Source of the DNA: JADLHS01 sp964539515
GTDB taxonomy: Bacteria > Verrucomicrobiota > Verrucomicrobiia > Limisphaerales > JADLHS01
Reading direction: 5' to 3'
DNA length: 24,983 bases
NCBI GenBank assembly: GCA_964539515.1
Contig: CAZIJO010000068.1
Location: 1-24,983 of the forward strand
Positions 7,282 to 15,434 of the stretch are shown in pieces. Position 1 is the stretch's first letter; every line of letters begins with the position of its first letter. The notes beneath the pieces were generated by a model. That model saw only the letters and a program-made list of their open reading frames with translations, was not told the origin of the DNA and ran no database searches. Position numbers and translations under genes: made by a program.

Positions 7282-8739
7282 TCAGGCGTGATTGACTTTC
7301 CAGTGGGCGCCGCGGGTCAGCCAGCCGCGCAAGACCAGGGCCAGGATGCAGCCCCCCAGCGCGTAGCTGCCGAGCACCAGCCACATCGCCGCGGGGCTGT
7401 GCCAGTAATCCACCTGGTTGTTGAGCATGGCCTGTTGCAGCGGCACGCTCTGGCCGTTGAGCGTGACCGATTCCGGTGACCACCGCGCCAGCATGTGCCC
7501 GGACAGCAAACTCACGACCGTTTTGGCCAGAAACCACGGCAACATGGACAAGCCCAGATACGTGCCCTCCTGACCTTTCGGCGCGATGGCGGCGGTGTAT
7601 TCATTCAGCTTGGGCGACCAAACGACTTCGCCGATCGTGACAATGACCATGCACAGGATGGCCATCAGGTAATGCGCCTCGGCGATGCCCAGCCCATACA
7701 TCCGCCACGGCACGGCCATCGGGAATAGCGCGAGCGACGAGATCATCGCCCCATACACCAGCATGTTGAAAACCTTGAACCGGTTCGTGATGGGGATGAA
7801 CAAGATCAAACCAATCACGATCCCGATCGGGTTGATCATGTTCAGGGTGCCAATGGCGGCCTCCGGCCCAATGGTGCGCAACCAGTACTTTGGCATCAGC
7901 AGGTAAAGGTAGACGAAAACCGCACGCACTCCCAGGATCAGCGCAATGAGGGCCAGCAAGCGCCACAACGCCGGCTCGCGGATCACCTCCCGGAAAATCT
8001 GTCCCGGCGGTTTGCGTTCCACCTTGGTGTCGGTTTTCGTCGCGGTGGGCGACTCGTCCGCCCCCACAAGCTGCTGATCGCTCCGCACCATGACCATGCC
8101 CACAACCAGGCACAGTCCGGCGGTAATCACGCCCATGGTGAAGATTTGCGTGTTGGCGTGCGGCAATTTCCAATACAGCCGGATCAAGTCCACCGCCGCG
8201 CCGCCCGCGGCCGCCCCGATATTCATAAACAGGTACCAAAGATTGAAACCGGCGCTTCGCGCGCGCTGGGTGGTGTAACGCTGGCAGGAAGCCTGAAACA
8301 GCGTCTGGATGCCCGCCATGAACGGGGCCATCAACAACAGCAGTCCAGCCGCGATGATCCCCCGGTAGGGCAGCCCGGGCGTCAACCCCACCCCAACCAT
8401 GGCCAGCCGCAACCCCAGCATCGCCACCATGGAAATATGAAGTGATTTACGGATGCCCAGCCAGTCCGTGCACATCCCGGACACGAATAGCATCAAGGAC
8501 GTCGCTGATGTGAAGAGGGTGACCGCGTACCCCGCGCGTTTGTCATCCAAGCCCAGGTCCTCCGACAAGAACACCGACACAATCGTCAGCATTGCGAAGT
8601 AGAACGTGCAATCCAGGAAGTTGACGATCTGGATGCCCCAGTATTCCCGGCGGGTTTCCTTGAGCACGCCGAAGTCTCTGAAATAACCGATGATCAATTC
8701 CCCGGGCGAACGCGCGACTTTGGTTTCAGACATGGGCAT
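7282..8739 (-). CDS. MFS transporter, about 12 membrane spans
   Basis: A 485-residue polytopic membrane protein of the major facilitator superfamily. It opens with a cytoplasmic tail and LKETRREYWGIQIVNFLDCT, followed by alternating hydrophobic helices and the basic loop CTDWLGIRKS between helices 2 and 3, which matches the MFS motif A position. A charged central loop (around 230-260, with DESPTATKTDTK) separates the two halves. GEVVWSPKLNEY and FNLWYLFMNIGAAAGG recall peptide/POT-like and related branches, but I cannot name a substrate. The start is the ATG at 8739 (MPMSETKV), with another ATG at 8733. A GTG at 8766 would add nine residues lacking family character. Neither the comM promoter side nor the pseudopilin on the other side hints at function. 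Confidence 0.8.
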   Translation of the reverse strand: MPMSETKVARSPGELIIGYFRDFGVLKETRREYWGIQIVNFLDCTFYFAMLTIVSVFLSEDLGLDDKRAGYAVTLFTSATSLMLFVSGMCTDWLGIRKSLHISMVAMLGLRLAMVGVGLTPGLPYRGIIAAGLLLLMAPFMAGIQTLFQASCQRYTTQRARSAGFNLWYLFMNIGAAAGGAAVDLIRLYWKLPHANTQIFTMGVITAGLCLVVGMVMVRSDQQLVGADESPTATKTDTKVERKPPGQIFREVIREPALWRLLALIALILGVRAVFVYLYLLMPKYWLRTIGPEAAIGTLNMINPIGIVIGLILFIPITNRFKVFNMLVYGAMISSLALFPMAVPWRMYGLGIAEAHYLMAILCMVIVTIGEVVWSPKLNEYTAAIAPKGQEGTYLGLSMLPWFLAKTVVSLLSGHMLARWSPESVTLNGQSVPLQQAMLNNQVDYWHSPAAMWLVLGSYALGGCILALVLRGWLTRGAHWKVNHA

Positions 8740-9007
8740 AGCTGAGCGATAATGCCCGTCCCACACAAAGAAAATATTTTGCCCGGCTCCGTGGCGGCCG
8801 GTTTCCCCAGCCCGCCCGCGGGTTGATTGGAACGCGAAAGCGGCGGGCAGACTTCATGAAGACGGATGCGGCGACGCCTCCACGGGGCGGATTATTCAGC
8901 CAGCTTCAATCCGCCGATCGGGCGCGTCTAGGTTGCAGTGATCGTCGCCAGCAACGAGGCTCTGCAAACAATCGGAAAAGTGGGAACTGTTCGAACCGAG
9001 GCCGGGG

Positions 9008-9814
9008 TTATTGTGGATTCGGAATTTTGGCAGGCGGCAGATAGTTCCGGTGCCAGGATTGTCTCCAGAGATCATCCAGCTTTACCAAGGCGGCGTGGCC
9101 ATCGGCATATCCCAGATTGATCGCGCCGGGCATTCGTTGGCCTGCCGTAGCGAGCGTATTCGCGGCCGGCGGCCGTCCGCCATGGCGCGCAATCGCAAAG
9201 CGTCCCATGCCACCAATCGGTCCGCTGTTGGCGTTGCCCGCATAAAGATTCCGGCCGGGCCAGTCGTTGGCCGTGGGCCAGCCATCCACCCACATGGCAT
9301 CACCGAAGGCCGGAGTCTCCGCGGGACGCTGAATGCCGCCTTCGGTCTTGAACTGCAGGCCGGTCGCGTAGGGGTCTTTTTCATACAACCATCCGTTCAG
9401 GGCATAGCTGCCGCGCATGGGCGGAGTGGAACCCCACTCCCAGGCGATGTCGGCGGTGCCCAGGCCGCTGAGCGCGGGCTTGTTCGTCAAAGCCGTCGGG
9501 CAAACCCGAACACTGTTCACCTGGGCGTGATACCGGATCAGGCTTCCCATCCAGAGGGTGTTCACGTAGGTCGGGTCGTAAGGATAATACGCAAACAACC
9601 GGCCGGTGTCCTGAACATACATAAAGCCCGACAGGGTGATTTGTTTCAAGTTGCTGACGCAGTTGATCTGCTGGGCCTTTCGTTTGGCTGACGCCAGGGC
9701 CGGCAAAAGCATGGCCGCCAGGATGGCGATGATCGCAATGACGACGAGCAATTCGATCAAGGTAAACGCCCGGGACCGGGCCGCAGGAGTGGGAGGCCAA
9801 TTCAGCGCATTCAT
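9008..9814 (-). CDS. Prepilin-type cleavage/methylation protein (DUF1559-like pseudopilin)
   Basis: A 268-residue protein with the leader MNALNWPPTPAARSRA, then FTLIELLVVIAIIAILAAM and LLPALASAKRKAQQINC plus NLKQI, the hallmark of the Verrucomicrobia/Planctomycetes pseudopilin family. The mature Glu5 equivalent is Glu21. The residue before the cleavage site is Ala16, not the usual Gly. The mid-domain is rich in Trp, Gly and Tyr. The C-terminus carries GYADGHAALVKLDDLW, the DG motif region. The ATG at 9814 is the only sensible start. The protein should be exported and anchored by its N-terminal helix. The gene stands alone between an MFS gene and mrp. Its 157-bp upstream gap presumably holds the promoter. 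Confidence 0.85.
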   Translation of the reverse strand: MNALNWPPTPAARSRAFTLIELLVVIAIIAILAAMLLPALASAKRKAQQINCVSNLKQITLSGFMYVQDTGRLFAYYPYDPTYVNTLWMGSLIRYHAQVNSVRVCPTALTNKPALSGLGTADIAWEWGSTPPMRGSYALNGWLYEKDPYATGLQFKTEGGIQRPAETPAFGDAMWVDGWPTANDWPGRNLYAGNANSGPIGGMGRFAIARHGGRPPAANTLATAGQRMPGAINLGYADGHAALVKLDDLWRQSWHRNYLPPAKIPNPQ

Positions 9815-9971
9815 AATATGGATGGTGGTCGCATCCAGCCAGCTAGTCAGAAAAAGTGGTTATGCGAACACTCTAATCAAGTCCGCGCTAACACGCCAGC
9901 GATTCCTTTGGCCAGCCACTTCAGCCGGTGTTTCGGTCCTCCCACCCTTTGGCTCCCGCGCGCTCCCGCCC

Positions 9972-11033
9972 TCAATTCAGTTTCTGCCGCAGCCCTTCTG
10001 CGATTTGAAGGAAAACCTGTCCGGGCAGCTGGTCCGGCGCGGAAATTACAATCGGCACGCCCCGGTCGCCCCCTTCCCGGATCGCGGTGAAGAGCGGTAC
10101 TTCACCCAGGAACGGAATGTTCAAACGTTCCGCCTCCTTCCGCCCGCCGCCATGGCCGAAAATCTCGACCCGCTCGCCGTTGGGCGTCGTGAAATAACTC
10201 ATGTTCTCCACGATGCCGAGCATCGGCACGTTGACCTTCTCGAACATGGCAATCCCTTTGCGCACGACGCCCAGTGACGCCTCCTGCGGCGTCGTGACAA
10301 TCACCCCGCCGTCGAGCGGCACGGTCTGGCAAAGGGTGAGTTGGGCATCGCCGGTGCCGGGCGGCAGGTCCACGAGCAGATAATCGAGTTCGCCCCAGTC
10401 CACCACCGTGATGAATTGCTGGATCGTCCGTTGAATCATCGGCCCGCGCCAGATGACGGGCTGATCGTCGTTCAGCAGGAAACCCATGCTCATCAGTTTC
10501 ACCCCGTGGCTCGCGGGGGGAATCATCTTTTCCGCCTCGCTCAGGCCGGGGCGTTGATTGATGCCCATCATGAGTGGAATACTCGGCCCGTAGATGTCGC
10601 AATCGAGCAGGCCGACCCGGGCGCCAAGGTGGGCGAGGGCGCAGGCCAGGTTGACCGACAGGGTGGATTTGCCCACCCCGCCCTTGCCGCTCGCGATGGC
10701 GACCACGCGTTTGATGCCGGGAACGCGATTCTGACCGGCCCATGGGCTGGCCCCGGCGGGCGCGCCGGGCGCGCCGGGCGCGGCGGTGGGTTGCTTGACT
10801 TCGACATGCACATGCGTCACCCCGGGTAACGCTTTTAAGACCCGTTCGCTGTCCGCCTTGATCTGCTGACCGGCTTCGGCATTGGCGGAGGTTAGTTGCA
10901 TCGAAACGCTGACGGCGCCGGCGTGGGCGGCGATCTCCTTGATCAGGCCAAAGGAAACGATGTCGCGCGAATAGCCGGGATACTTTACGGCTTTGAGCGC
11001 GTTGCGAATGTCATCCTGTGAGAGTGTGCTCAT
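9972..11033 (-). CDS. mrp: Mrp/ApbC/NBP35-family P-loop ATPase (Fe-S carrier)
   Basis: A 353-residue cytoplasmic ATPase. Residues 1-85 form a MIP18/DUF59 domain (DDIRNALKAVKYPGYSRDIV). An Ala/Gly/Pro linker follows at about 84-95. The MinD-like ATPase domain has the deviant Walker A ASGKGGVGKST (about 114-124), DCDIYGPS, and LLVDLPPGTGDAQ. The family transfers 4Fe-4S clusters to target proteins. In many members ENMSYF is followed by a CxxC that holds the bridging cluster; here the stretch is TTPNGERVEIFGHGGG, with no Cys (about 282-286). Some other lineages also lack it. The start is the ATG at 11033 (MSTLSQDD). A longer in-frame version to 11210 would overlap divergent xylB and has no domain character. 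A 161-bp intergenic region to xylB holds two divergent promoters. Confidence 0.92.
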   Translation of the reverse strand: MSTLSQDDIRNALKAVKYPGYSRDIVSFGLIKEIAAHAGAVSVSMQLTSANAEAGQQIKADSERVLKALPGVTHVHVEVKQPTAAPGAPGAPAGASPWAGQNRVPGIKRVVAIASGKGGVGKSTLSVNLACALAHLGARVGLLDCDIYGPSIPLMMGINQRPGLSEAEKMIPPASHGVKLMSMGFLLNDDQPVIWRGPMIQRTIQQFITVVDWGELDYLLVDLPPGTGDAQLTLCQTVPLDGGVIVTTPQEASLGVVRKGIAMFEKVNVPMLGIVENMSYFTTPNGERVEIFGHGGGRKEAERLNIPFLGEVPLFTAIREGGDRGVPIVISAPDQLPGQVFLQIAEGLRQKLN

Positions 11034-11194
11034 GAACCGGCTCAAGTTGCCAAGCCCCCGCGAGAAGGCAAGCGTGCTTCCGGGACGGCAGGAAAATCCA
11101 AAGGGTCCAGCCCACGCGCTGGCCCGCGCCGGGGGGACGATCGCCGCCGACCGGATACTTCGGCGTGACAGGCTCGGGCGTTTTCGATTAAACC

Positions 11195-12733
11195 ATGCCC
11201 ATGCGAACACTCCTGATCGGCATCGACAGCGGCACGCAATCCACCAAGGCGCTCGTGGTGGATGCCCGCGATGGCAAGGTTCTCGGTGCGGCGTCCCAAG
11301 CTTATGACCTGATCCCCGACCTTCCGCCCGGCGCGAAAGAACAACATCCGCACACCTGGCGCGATGCCACCGCTGCCGCGATGCGTTCCGCGCTGCGGCA
11401 GGCCAAGGCGGTCGCCGCGGAGGTCGCCGCCATCGGCGTGAGCGGCCAGCAGCATGGCTTCGTGCCGCTCGACAAGTCGGGTGAGGTCATCCGCCCGGCC
11501 AAACTGTGGTGCGACACTTCCACCACGGCGGAATGCGAGGAAATCACGGAGAAACTCGGGGGGGCGAAGAAAACAATCAAAGCTCTGGGCAACGCGGTTT
11601 TGCCCGGCTTTACCGCCCCGAAAATTCTCTGGCTGAAAAATCACGAGCCGAAGAATTTCGCCCGGCTGGCGACGATTCTTCTGCCGCACGACTATTTGAA
11701 CTTCTGGCTCACCGGCGAACGGGTGATGGAATACGGCGATGCGAGCGGCACGGCGCTATTGAATATCCGCAGCCGCCGCTGGGCGAACCCGGTCCTCACA
11801 GCGATTGATCCGGAGCTGGCCGGCAAACTGCCCCGGCTGATTTCGAGCGATGAACCGGCGGGGCGGCTCCAGGCGGAGACCGCGCGGGCGCTGGGCTTGA
11901 ACCCCGGCGTGCTGGTGAGTGCGGGCGGCGGCGACAACATGATGGGCGCCATCGGCACGGGCAATACCCGCTCGGGTATCGTTACGGCGAGCTTCGGCAC
12001 CAGCGGGACGATCTACGCCTGCGCGGACAAACCGGTGGTGGATCCCGTGGGCGAAATTGCCGCCTTCTGCGATTCCACGAATCATTGGCTGCCTTTGCTC
12101 TGCACCATGAACGTGACCGTCGCCACCGAGATGATGCGGCTGGATTTTGGCTATACCCACGAGCAATTCGAGAACAAGGCCGCCAAAGTTCCGGCGGGCG
12201 CGAACGGCCTCCTGCTGCTGCCCTATCTGGAAGGCGAGCGCACCCCCAACGTCCCAGACGGCAGCGGCGTGATGATCGGTATCAACCCGCGCACCTTTAG
12301 CGCCAGTCATTATTGCCGGGCGGCCATGGAGGGCGTGACCCTGGGCATGAACTACGGTCTGCGCCGCCTCGCGGAACTGGGCGTGAAGGCCAGACAAATC
12401 CGGGCGACCGGCGGTGGTGCGAAGTCGAAACTCTGGCGGCAGATCATGGCGGATGTTTTCAACGCGGAAGTGGTGACACTCAAAGTCAGCGAAGGCGCGG
12501 CGTACGGGGCGGCGTTGCAGGCGCTCTGGTGCTGGCGACTGCAGAAAGGCGAGGCGGCGGACATCAGCGCCATCACGGATGAGTTTGTCGAGTTGAACAA
12601 AGCTGAGACGGCCGAGCCGGATGCCAGCGCGGTGGCCATCTACCTTCAGCTCCAGTCCATCCAGGACGAGACTTCCAACGCTTTGCGTGGTGTCTTTGCG
12701 AAGCACCGGCAGTTTGTGCTGGCCCGGCCATGA
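11195..12733 (+). CDS. xylB: Xylulokinase (FGGY carbohydrate kinase)
   Basis: A 512-residue cytosolic kinase phosphorylating D-xylulose to xylulose-5-phosphate, feeding the pentose phosphate pathway. The N-terminal FGGY domain begins GIDSGTQSTKALVVD (9-23). GVSGQQHGF (81-89) fits the xylulokinase signature. YGDASGTALLN (180-190) and SAGGGDNMMGAIGTG with the likely catalytic Asp247 follow. The C-terminal domain contains SFGTSGTIYA, LEGERTPNVPDGSG, and the nucleotide-binding RATGGGAKSKLWRQ. Length matches the family. The start is the ATG at 11195, with a second ATG two codons later. The gene overlaps slyX by 4 bp (ATGA), implying translational coupling. No xylose isomerase or regulator is in the window. 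Related FGGY sugar kinases cannot be fully excluded, but the motifs favour XylB. Confidence 0.92.
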   Translation: MPMRTLLIGIDSGTQSTKALVVDARDGKVLGAASQAYDLIPDLPPGAKEQHPHTWRDATAAAMRSALRQAKAVAAEVAAIGVSGQQHGFVPLDKSGEVIRPAKLWCDTSTTAECEEITEKLGGAKKTIKALGNAVLPGFTAPKILWLKNHEPKNFARLATILLPHDYLNFWLTGERVMEYGDASGTALLNIRSRRWANPVLTAIDPELAGKLPRLISSDEPAGRLQAETARALGLNPGVLVSAGGGDNMMGAIGTGNTRSGIVTASFGTSGTIYACADKPVVDPVGEIAAFCDSTNHWLPLLCTMNVTVATEMMRLDFGYTHEQFENKAAKVPAGANGLLLLPYLEGERTPNVPDGSGVMIGINPRTFSASHYCRAAMEGVTLGMNYGLRRLAELGVKARQIRATGGGAKSKLWRQIMADVFNAEVVTLKVSEGAAYGAALQALWCWRLQKGEAADISAITDEFVELNKAETAEPDASAVAIYLQLQSIQDETSNALRGVFAKHRQFVLARP

Positions 12734-12942
12734 CCGACGAATCGGCTAAACGGCTGGAGCGCCTCGAAGCGCACGTGACCCACCTGGAACATCAGCTGGA
12801 GCAACTGAACGGGGTGCTCATCGAGCAAGGCAAGCTGGTGGAGCGACTGAAGAAGGAAGTGCAGCGCCAGTCTGCCGCGATGGAAACGATTGAGCTGGAG
12901 CGCATCAAGGCCAACAACCCCAAGCCGCCGCATTATCAGTGA
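12730..12942 (+). CDS. slyX: SlyX-family small coiled-coil protein
   Basis: A 70-residue, highly charged protein that is almost entirely coiled coil: ERLEAHVTHLEHQLEQLNGV, then LIEQGKLVERLKKEVQRQ, ending in NPKPPHYQ. The layout (two heptad helices and a C-terminal Pro-Pro-His-Tyr tail) matches SlyX. The biochemical role of SlyX is not established. Its ATG overlaps the xylB stop (ATGA at 12730-12733), so it is translated from the xylB transcript. A hairpin follows it at 12950-12990. Confidence 0.85.
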   Translation: MTDESAKRLERLEAHVTHLEHQLEQLNGVLIEQGKLVERLKKEVQRQSAAMETIELERIKANNPKPPHYQ

Positions 12943-12949
12943 TCGTGTA

Positions 12950-12990
12950 GCCGCCGACGTGAGGAGGCGGAATCGTCTCATTTCGGCGGC
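12950..12990. repeat. Imperfect 14-bp inverted repeat (REP-like or terminator-like hairpin)
   Basis: The arm gccgccgacgtgag (12950-12963) pairs with ctcatttcggcggc (12977-12990) at 12 of 14 positions around a 13-nt loop. It sits 8 bp after the slyX stop and 50 bp before thiH. No T run follows, so a classical Rho-independent terminator is unlikely. A dispersed REP-like repeat or a processing hairpin is more plausible. Confidence 0.5.
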
Positions 12991-13040
12991 GTCGGACTTC
13001 CGTTGCTCGACTTCATTCCCGGGCTTGCTAATCTGGTTGG

Positions 13041-14240
13041 GTGAGCTTTGTTGCTGAATTCAATGCCATGCCGCTGTTGTCGCTGGGGAAACGTTCGCTG
13101 GCGACCAGCGTTGGCACGGTCCGCGAGACCCTGGCGAAAGAAAAGTTCTCGCTCAGCGACTTTCCGTCGTTGATCTCGCCGGCCGCCGGGCAGTTGCTGG
13201 AGACGCTTGGTCGCCGTTCGCAACAGCTCACCCAGCAACGCTTCGGCAAGGTCATCCGGCTCTTCGCCCCGCTTTATCTGTCCAACGAGTGCATCAACAA
13301 CTGCAAGTATTGTGGTTTCTCCCGCGACAACGCCATTCTCCGTGTGACGCTGTCCGTGGCGGAGGTCATGCGCGAAGTCCGGGCGCTTGCCGCGCAGGGC
13401 TTCCGGAACATCCTGTTGGTCGCAGGCGAACACCCCAAATTTGTCTCGAACGGCTACCTCGCGGAATGCGTTGCGGCCGTCCACGCAGAAATCCCCAGCG
13501 TCTCCCTCGAAGTCGGGCCGATGGAAACGGAGGATTACCGGCCGCTCGTCGCCGCCGGTGCGGACGGGCTGGTCGTTTACCAGGAAACTTATGATCGCGC
13601 GGTCTATGACGAACTGCATACCGCCGGGCCGAAAAAAAACTTCGATTGGCGGCTCGAAACGCCGGAGCGCGCCTACCATGCAGGCTTCCGCCGGCTTGGC
13701 ATCGGCGCGTTGTACGGGCTGGCGGACTGGCGGTGCGAGGCATTGAGCGTGGCGGCGCATGCGGAATATCTCCTGCGCCATTGCTGGAAGGCGCAGATCA
13801 CGATTTCGCTGCCGCGCCTGCGACCGTGCGCGGGTGAGTTTCAGCCGCGCACCCACATGACCGACCGGGAATTGGTCCAATTGGTCTGCGCTTTTCGGCT
13901 GGTCTTTCCGGATGTGGGCCTGGTGTTGTCAACGCGCGAGCCGGCGAAATTGCGGGACGGGCTTTTCCCGCTGGGCATCACCCTCATCAGCGCGGGCAGC
14001 CACACCGAACCGGGCGGTTACACCGGTGCGGGGAAGGAGAAAACCCATCAGACCGTGCGTGGCCGCATCGTGGAAGCGGGCGCCAGCGAATGGGCCCCGT
14101 CCACCGACGGGAACGTCACTAATGCGACCGGCCAGTTCAACATTGCCGACGACCGTTCCGCCGCCGACGTGGCGAAATTGCTGCAGCGTCTCGGTTACGA
14201 ACCGGTGTGGAAGGACTGGGATGCCACGTTAACGGCGTGA
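13041..14240 (+). CDS. thiH: 2-iminoacetate synthase ThiH (radical SAM, thiamine biosynthesis)
   Basis: A 399-residue radical SAM enzyme that cleaves tyrosine to dehydroglycine (2-iminoacetate) and p-cresol for the thiamine thiazole ring. The radical SAM cluster motif CxxxCxxC is CINNCKYC (Cys84, Cys88, Cys91). Other family landmarks are LYLSNECINNCKYCGFSRDN, VYQETYDRAVYDELH, RLRPCAGEFQP, LSTREPAKLRD, and the C-terminal end PVWKDWD. Anaerobic-type ThiH enzymes share this layout. The start is the GTG at 13041; an ATG at 13068 would remove nine residues and is possible. No other thi genes (thiS, thiG, thiF) are visible nearby, so it is a lone thiH here. Confidence 0.93.
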   Translation: MSFVAEFNAMPLLSLGKRSLATSVGTVRETLAKEKFSLSDFPSLISPAAGQLLETLGRRSQQLTQQRFGKVIRLFAPLYLSNECINNCKYCGFSRDNAILRVTLSVAEVMREVRALAAQGFRNILLVAGEHPKFVSNGYLAECVAAVHAEIPSVSLEVGPMETEDYRPLVAAGADGLVVYQETYDRAVYDELHTAGPKKNFDWRLETPERAYHAGFRRLGIGALYGLADWRCEALSVAAHAEYLLRHCWKAQITISLPRLRPCAGEFQPRTHMTDRELVQLVCAFRLVFPDVGLVLSTREPAKLRDGLFPLGITLISAGSHTEPGGYTGAGKEKTHQTVRGRIVEAGASEWAPSTDGNVTNATGQFNIADDRSAADVAKLLQRLGYEPVWKDWDATLTA

Positions 14241-14299
14241 GCTGCTCCGGCGAAAAATAACGACCGGGCGGTGGTTGGATCTGGCCTCCAGCCGGCCAT

Positions 14300-14995
14300 T
14301 CAGCGCAACGTTTTCAATTTTAGATTGCGGAACTCGATGCGGTAGCCTTCGCCCTCCACACCGAGGTAGCCGGTTGCCGCGCCACAATTCTCAAACTTAC
14401 AGGTCACCGCGCCGTTGACCCAGAGCGTCAACACCTTGCCTTGGGCGGTGATCTCGAGCGTGTTCCATTCGCCGGCTGGCTTCACCCGCATGTCGGTGAC
14501 CTGCTTGCTCAGATTGAAGGATTTCTTCTGGCCGTCCGCCCCCGGCGTCTGGCCGAACAGGAAGCCGGCGTTGGCGTCCCCGAATTGCGCCTGATGCCAG
14601 ATCGCGCCGTCCTTGGAATTGCGAACGTAGGCCCCGCTGTTGTAACCCGCCTTGCCTTCGATTTTGGTGTAGCGAAATTCCAGGTGAAAAATGGCGTCGC
14701 CGATTTCCCGGTCGAAGAGCAGCATGTCGTGGCCGCCGTCCCCGTCGCAGATCAACAGTTTTTTTTCCGCATCCACATGCCACTGTTCCCGGCCCAACTG
14801 GCCGGTGGGCGGCACCGGCACGCGATACCAGCCTTTGAGATCCGACGGCGGAAGAATATCCACCCAACCCTGCGGATCGCTTTGCAGGGCGCTCCTGGCC
14901 TCCTGCCCCCGGGCTGGAAGGGCGCCGAGAACCATTGCGATCACGACGAACAGGGTGGCGCTTGCTGGAGGAGTCTGCCTCAGTTTCTTAAGCAT
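14300..14995 (-). CDS. Secreted DUF1080 (3-keto-disaccharide hydrolase-like) protein
   Basis: A 231-residue protein with an N-terminal signal peptide (LFVVIAMVLGALPARG, cleavage near 30), so it is probably periplasmic or secreted. The mature part is a DUF1080 concanavalin-like beta-sandwich: GWVDILPPSDLKGWYRVP, DAIFHLEFRYTKIEGKAGYNSG, GEWNTLEITAQGKVLTLWVNG, and GYLGVEGEGYRIEFRNLKLK at the end. DUF1080 proteins include 3-keto-glycoside hydrolases and are much expanded in Verrucomicrobia and Planctomycetes. The ATG at 14995 is clear. Convergent with thiH. Family assignment is sure; the substrate is unknown. Confidence 0.9.
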   Translation of the reverse strand: MLKKLRQTPPASATLFVVIAMVLGALPARGQEARSALQSDPQGWVDILPPSDLKGWYRVPVPPTGQLGREQWHVDAEKKLLICDGDGGHDMLLFDREIGDAIFHLEFRYTKIEGKAGYNSGAYVRNSKDGAIWHQAQFGDANAGFLFGQTPGADGQKKSFNLSKQVTDMRVKPAGEWNTLEITAQGKVLTLWVNGAVTCKFENCGAATGYLGVEGEGYRIEFRNLKLKTLR

Positions 14996-15151
14996 GACTC
15001 AAGCTAGAAAAACCAATGCCGAAAGGCAAGCGGTGCCGCCCCACCGCAAACCAAAGTCGGCCGCATCGGCAAACCACCATGGCGTTCGCAATCCGGAAGG
15101 GCAACGGCAGTTGCTTTTGCACGATGCAGCGCAAAAGGCAGAGCCCAATCA

Positions 15152-15239
15152 AACGCAGAGGCCGCAAAGGTTCTCGCAAAGGCAGCAAAGAAAATCCGCC
15201 TTGGCGTTCTTCGGCGTCAACCTCAGCGGCCTCTGCGTT
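15152..15239. repeat. 88-bp hairpin with perfect 14-bp terminal inverted repeats
   Basis: The arm aacgcagaggccgc (15152-15165) is the exact reverse complement of gcggcctctgcgtt (15226-15239). The inner sequence includes further cgcaaagg-type units (15164-15188), so each arm continues imperfectly. It could be a MITE-like or REP-like non-autonomous repeat. No coding content. Confidence 0.65.
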
Positions 15240-15270
15240 AAGCCCGAAATACGCAGTTCAGCCAGCCAAA

Positions 15271-15292
15271 AAAAGGCTCAAAAGGCTCAAAG
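15271..15292. repeat. Short 9-bp tandem repeat (aaaggctca x2)
   Basis: Two adjacent aaaggctca units at 15272-15280 and 15281-15289 in an A-rich context. It lies 32 bp after the hairpin ending at 15239. Confidence 0.55.
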
Positions 15293-15377
15293 AAATTGCG
15301 TCGAATTTGTTTTGTCGAACGCCGGGATGGTTCACTCGGCAGGTGATGAACGTGAACCGTAGCATTTTCATCCTTGC

Positions 15378-15412
15378 CCTGTGTTTTGTGCTTCTTGTGC
15401 CTCTTTGTGGCT
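15378..15412 (-). repeat. Degenerate 9-bp-period CACAAAG-type repeat
   Basis: On the minus strand the units ccacaaaga, ggcacaaga and agcacaaaa follow one another with a 9-nt period. It lies in the 3' flank of the gene ending at 15435. Repeats of this kind are often seen in intergenic DNA of Verrucomicrobia and relatives (general knowledge, not tested here). Confidence 0.5.
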
Positions 15413-15434
15413 AATCCAACGGCCCTTTCCCGGC

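Larger units (their letters stand above)
14996..15434. other. 439-bp intergenic region made of decayed repeats
   Basis: No credible gene. The region holds three kinds of short repeat, each with about a 9-bp period: an acgcagag/cgcaaagg type within a long hairpin (15152-15239), an aaaggctca tandem (15272-15289), and a cacaaag type read on the minus strand (about 15378-15412). Apparent plus-strand frames over it give only Arg/Lys/Ser-rich peptides typical of translated repeats. Confidence 0.6.

Noticed and set aside
8767..9007. Small plus-strand frames between the MFS transporter and pseudopilin
   Set aside because: Arg/Gly-rich peptides with no start signal or domain; the region is probably plain intergenic DNA.
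13366..13743. Arg-rich minus-strand frame within thiH
   Set aside because: Shadow of the well-identified radical SAM gene.
14265..14300. Possible bidirectional terminator between thiH and the DUF1080 gene
   Set aside because: Only a 5-bp stem (tggcc/ggcca) without a T tail.
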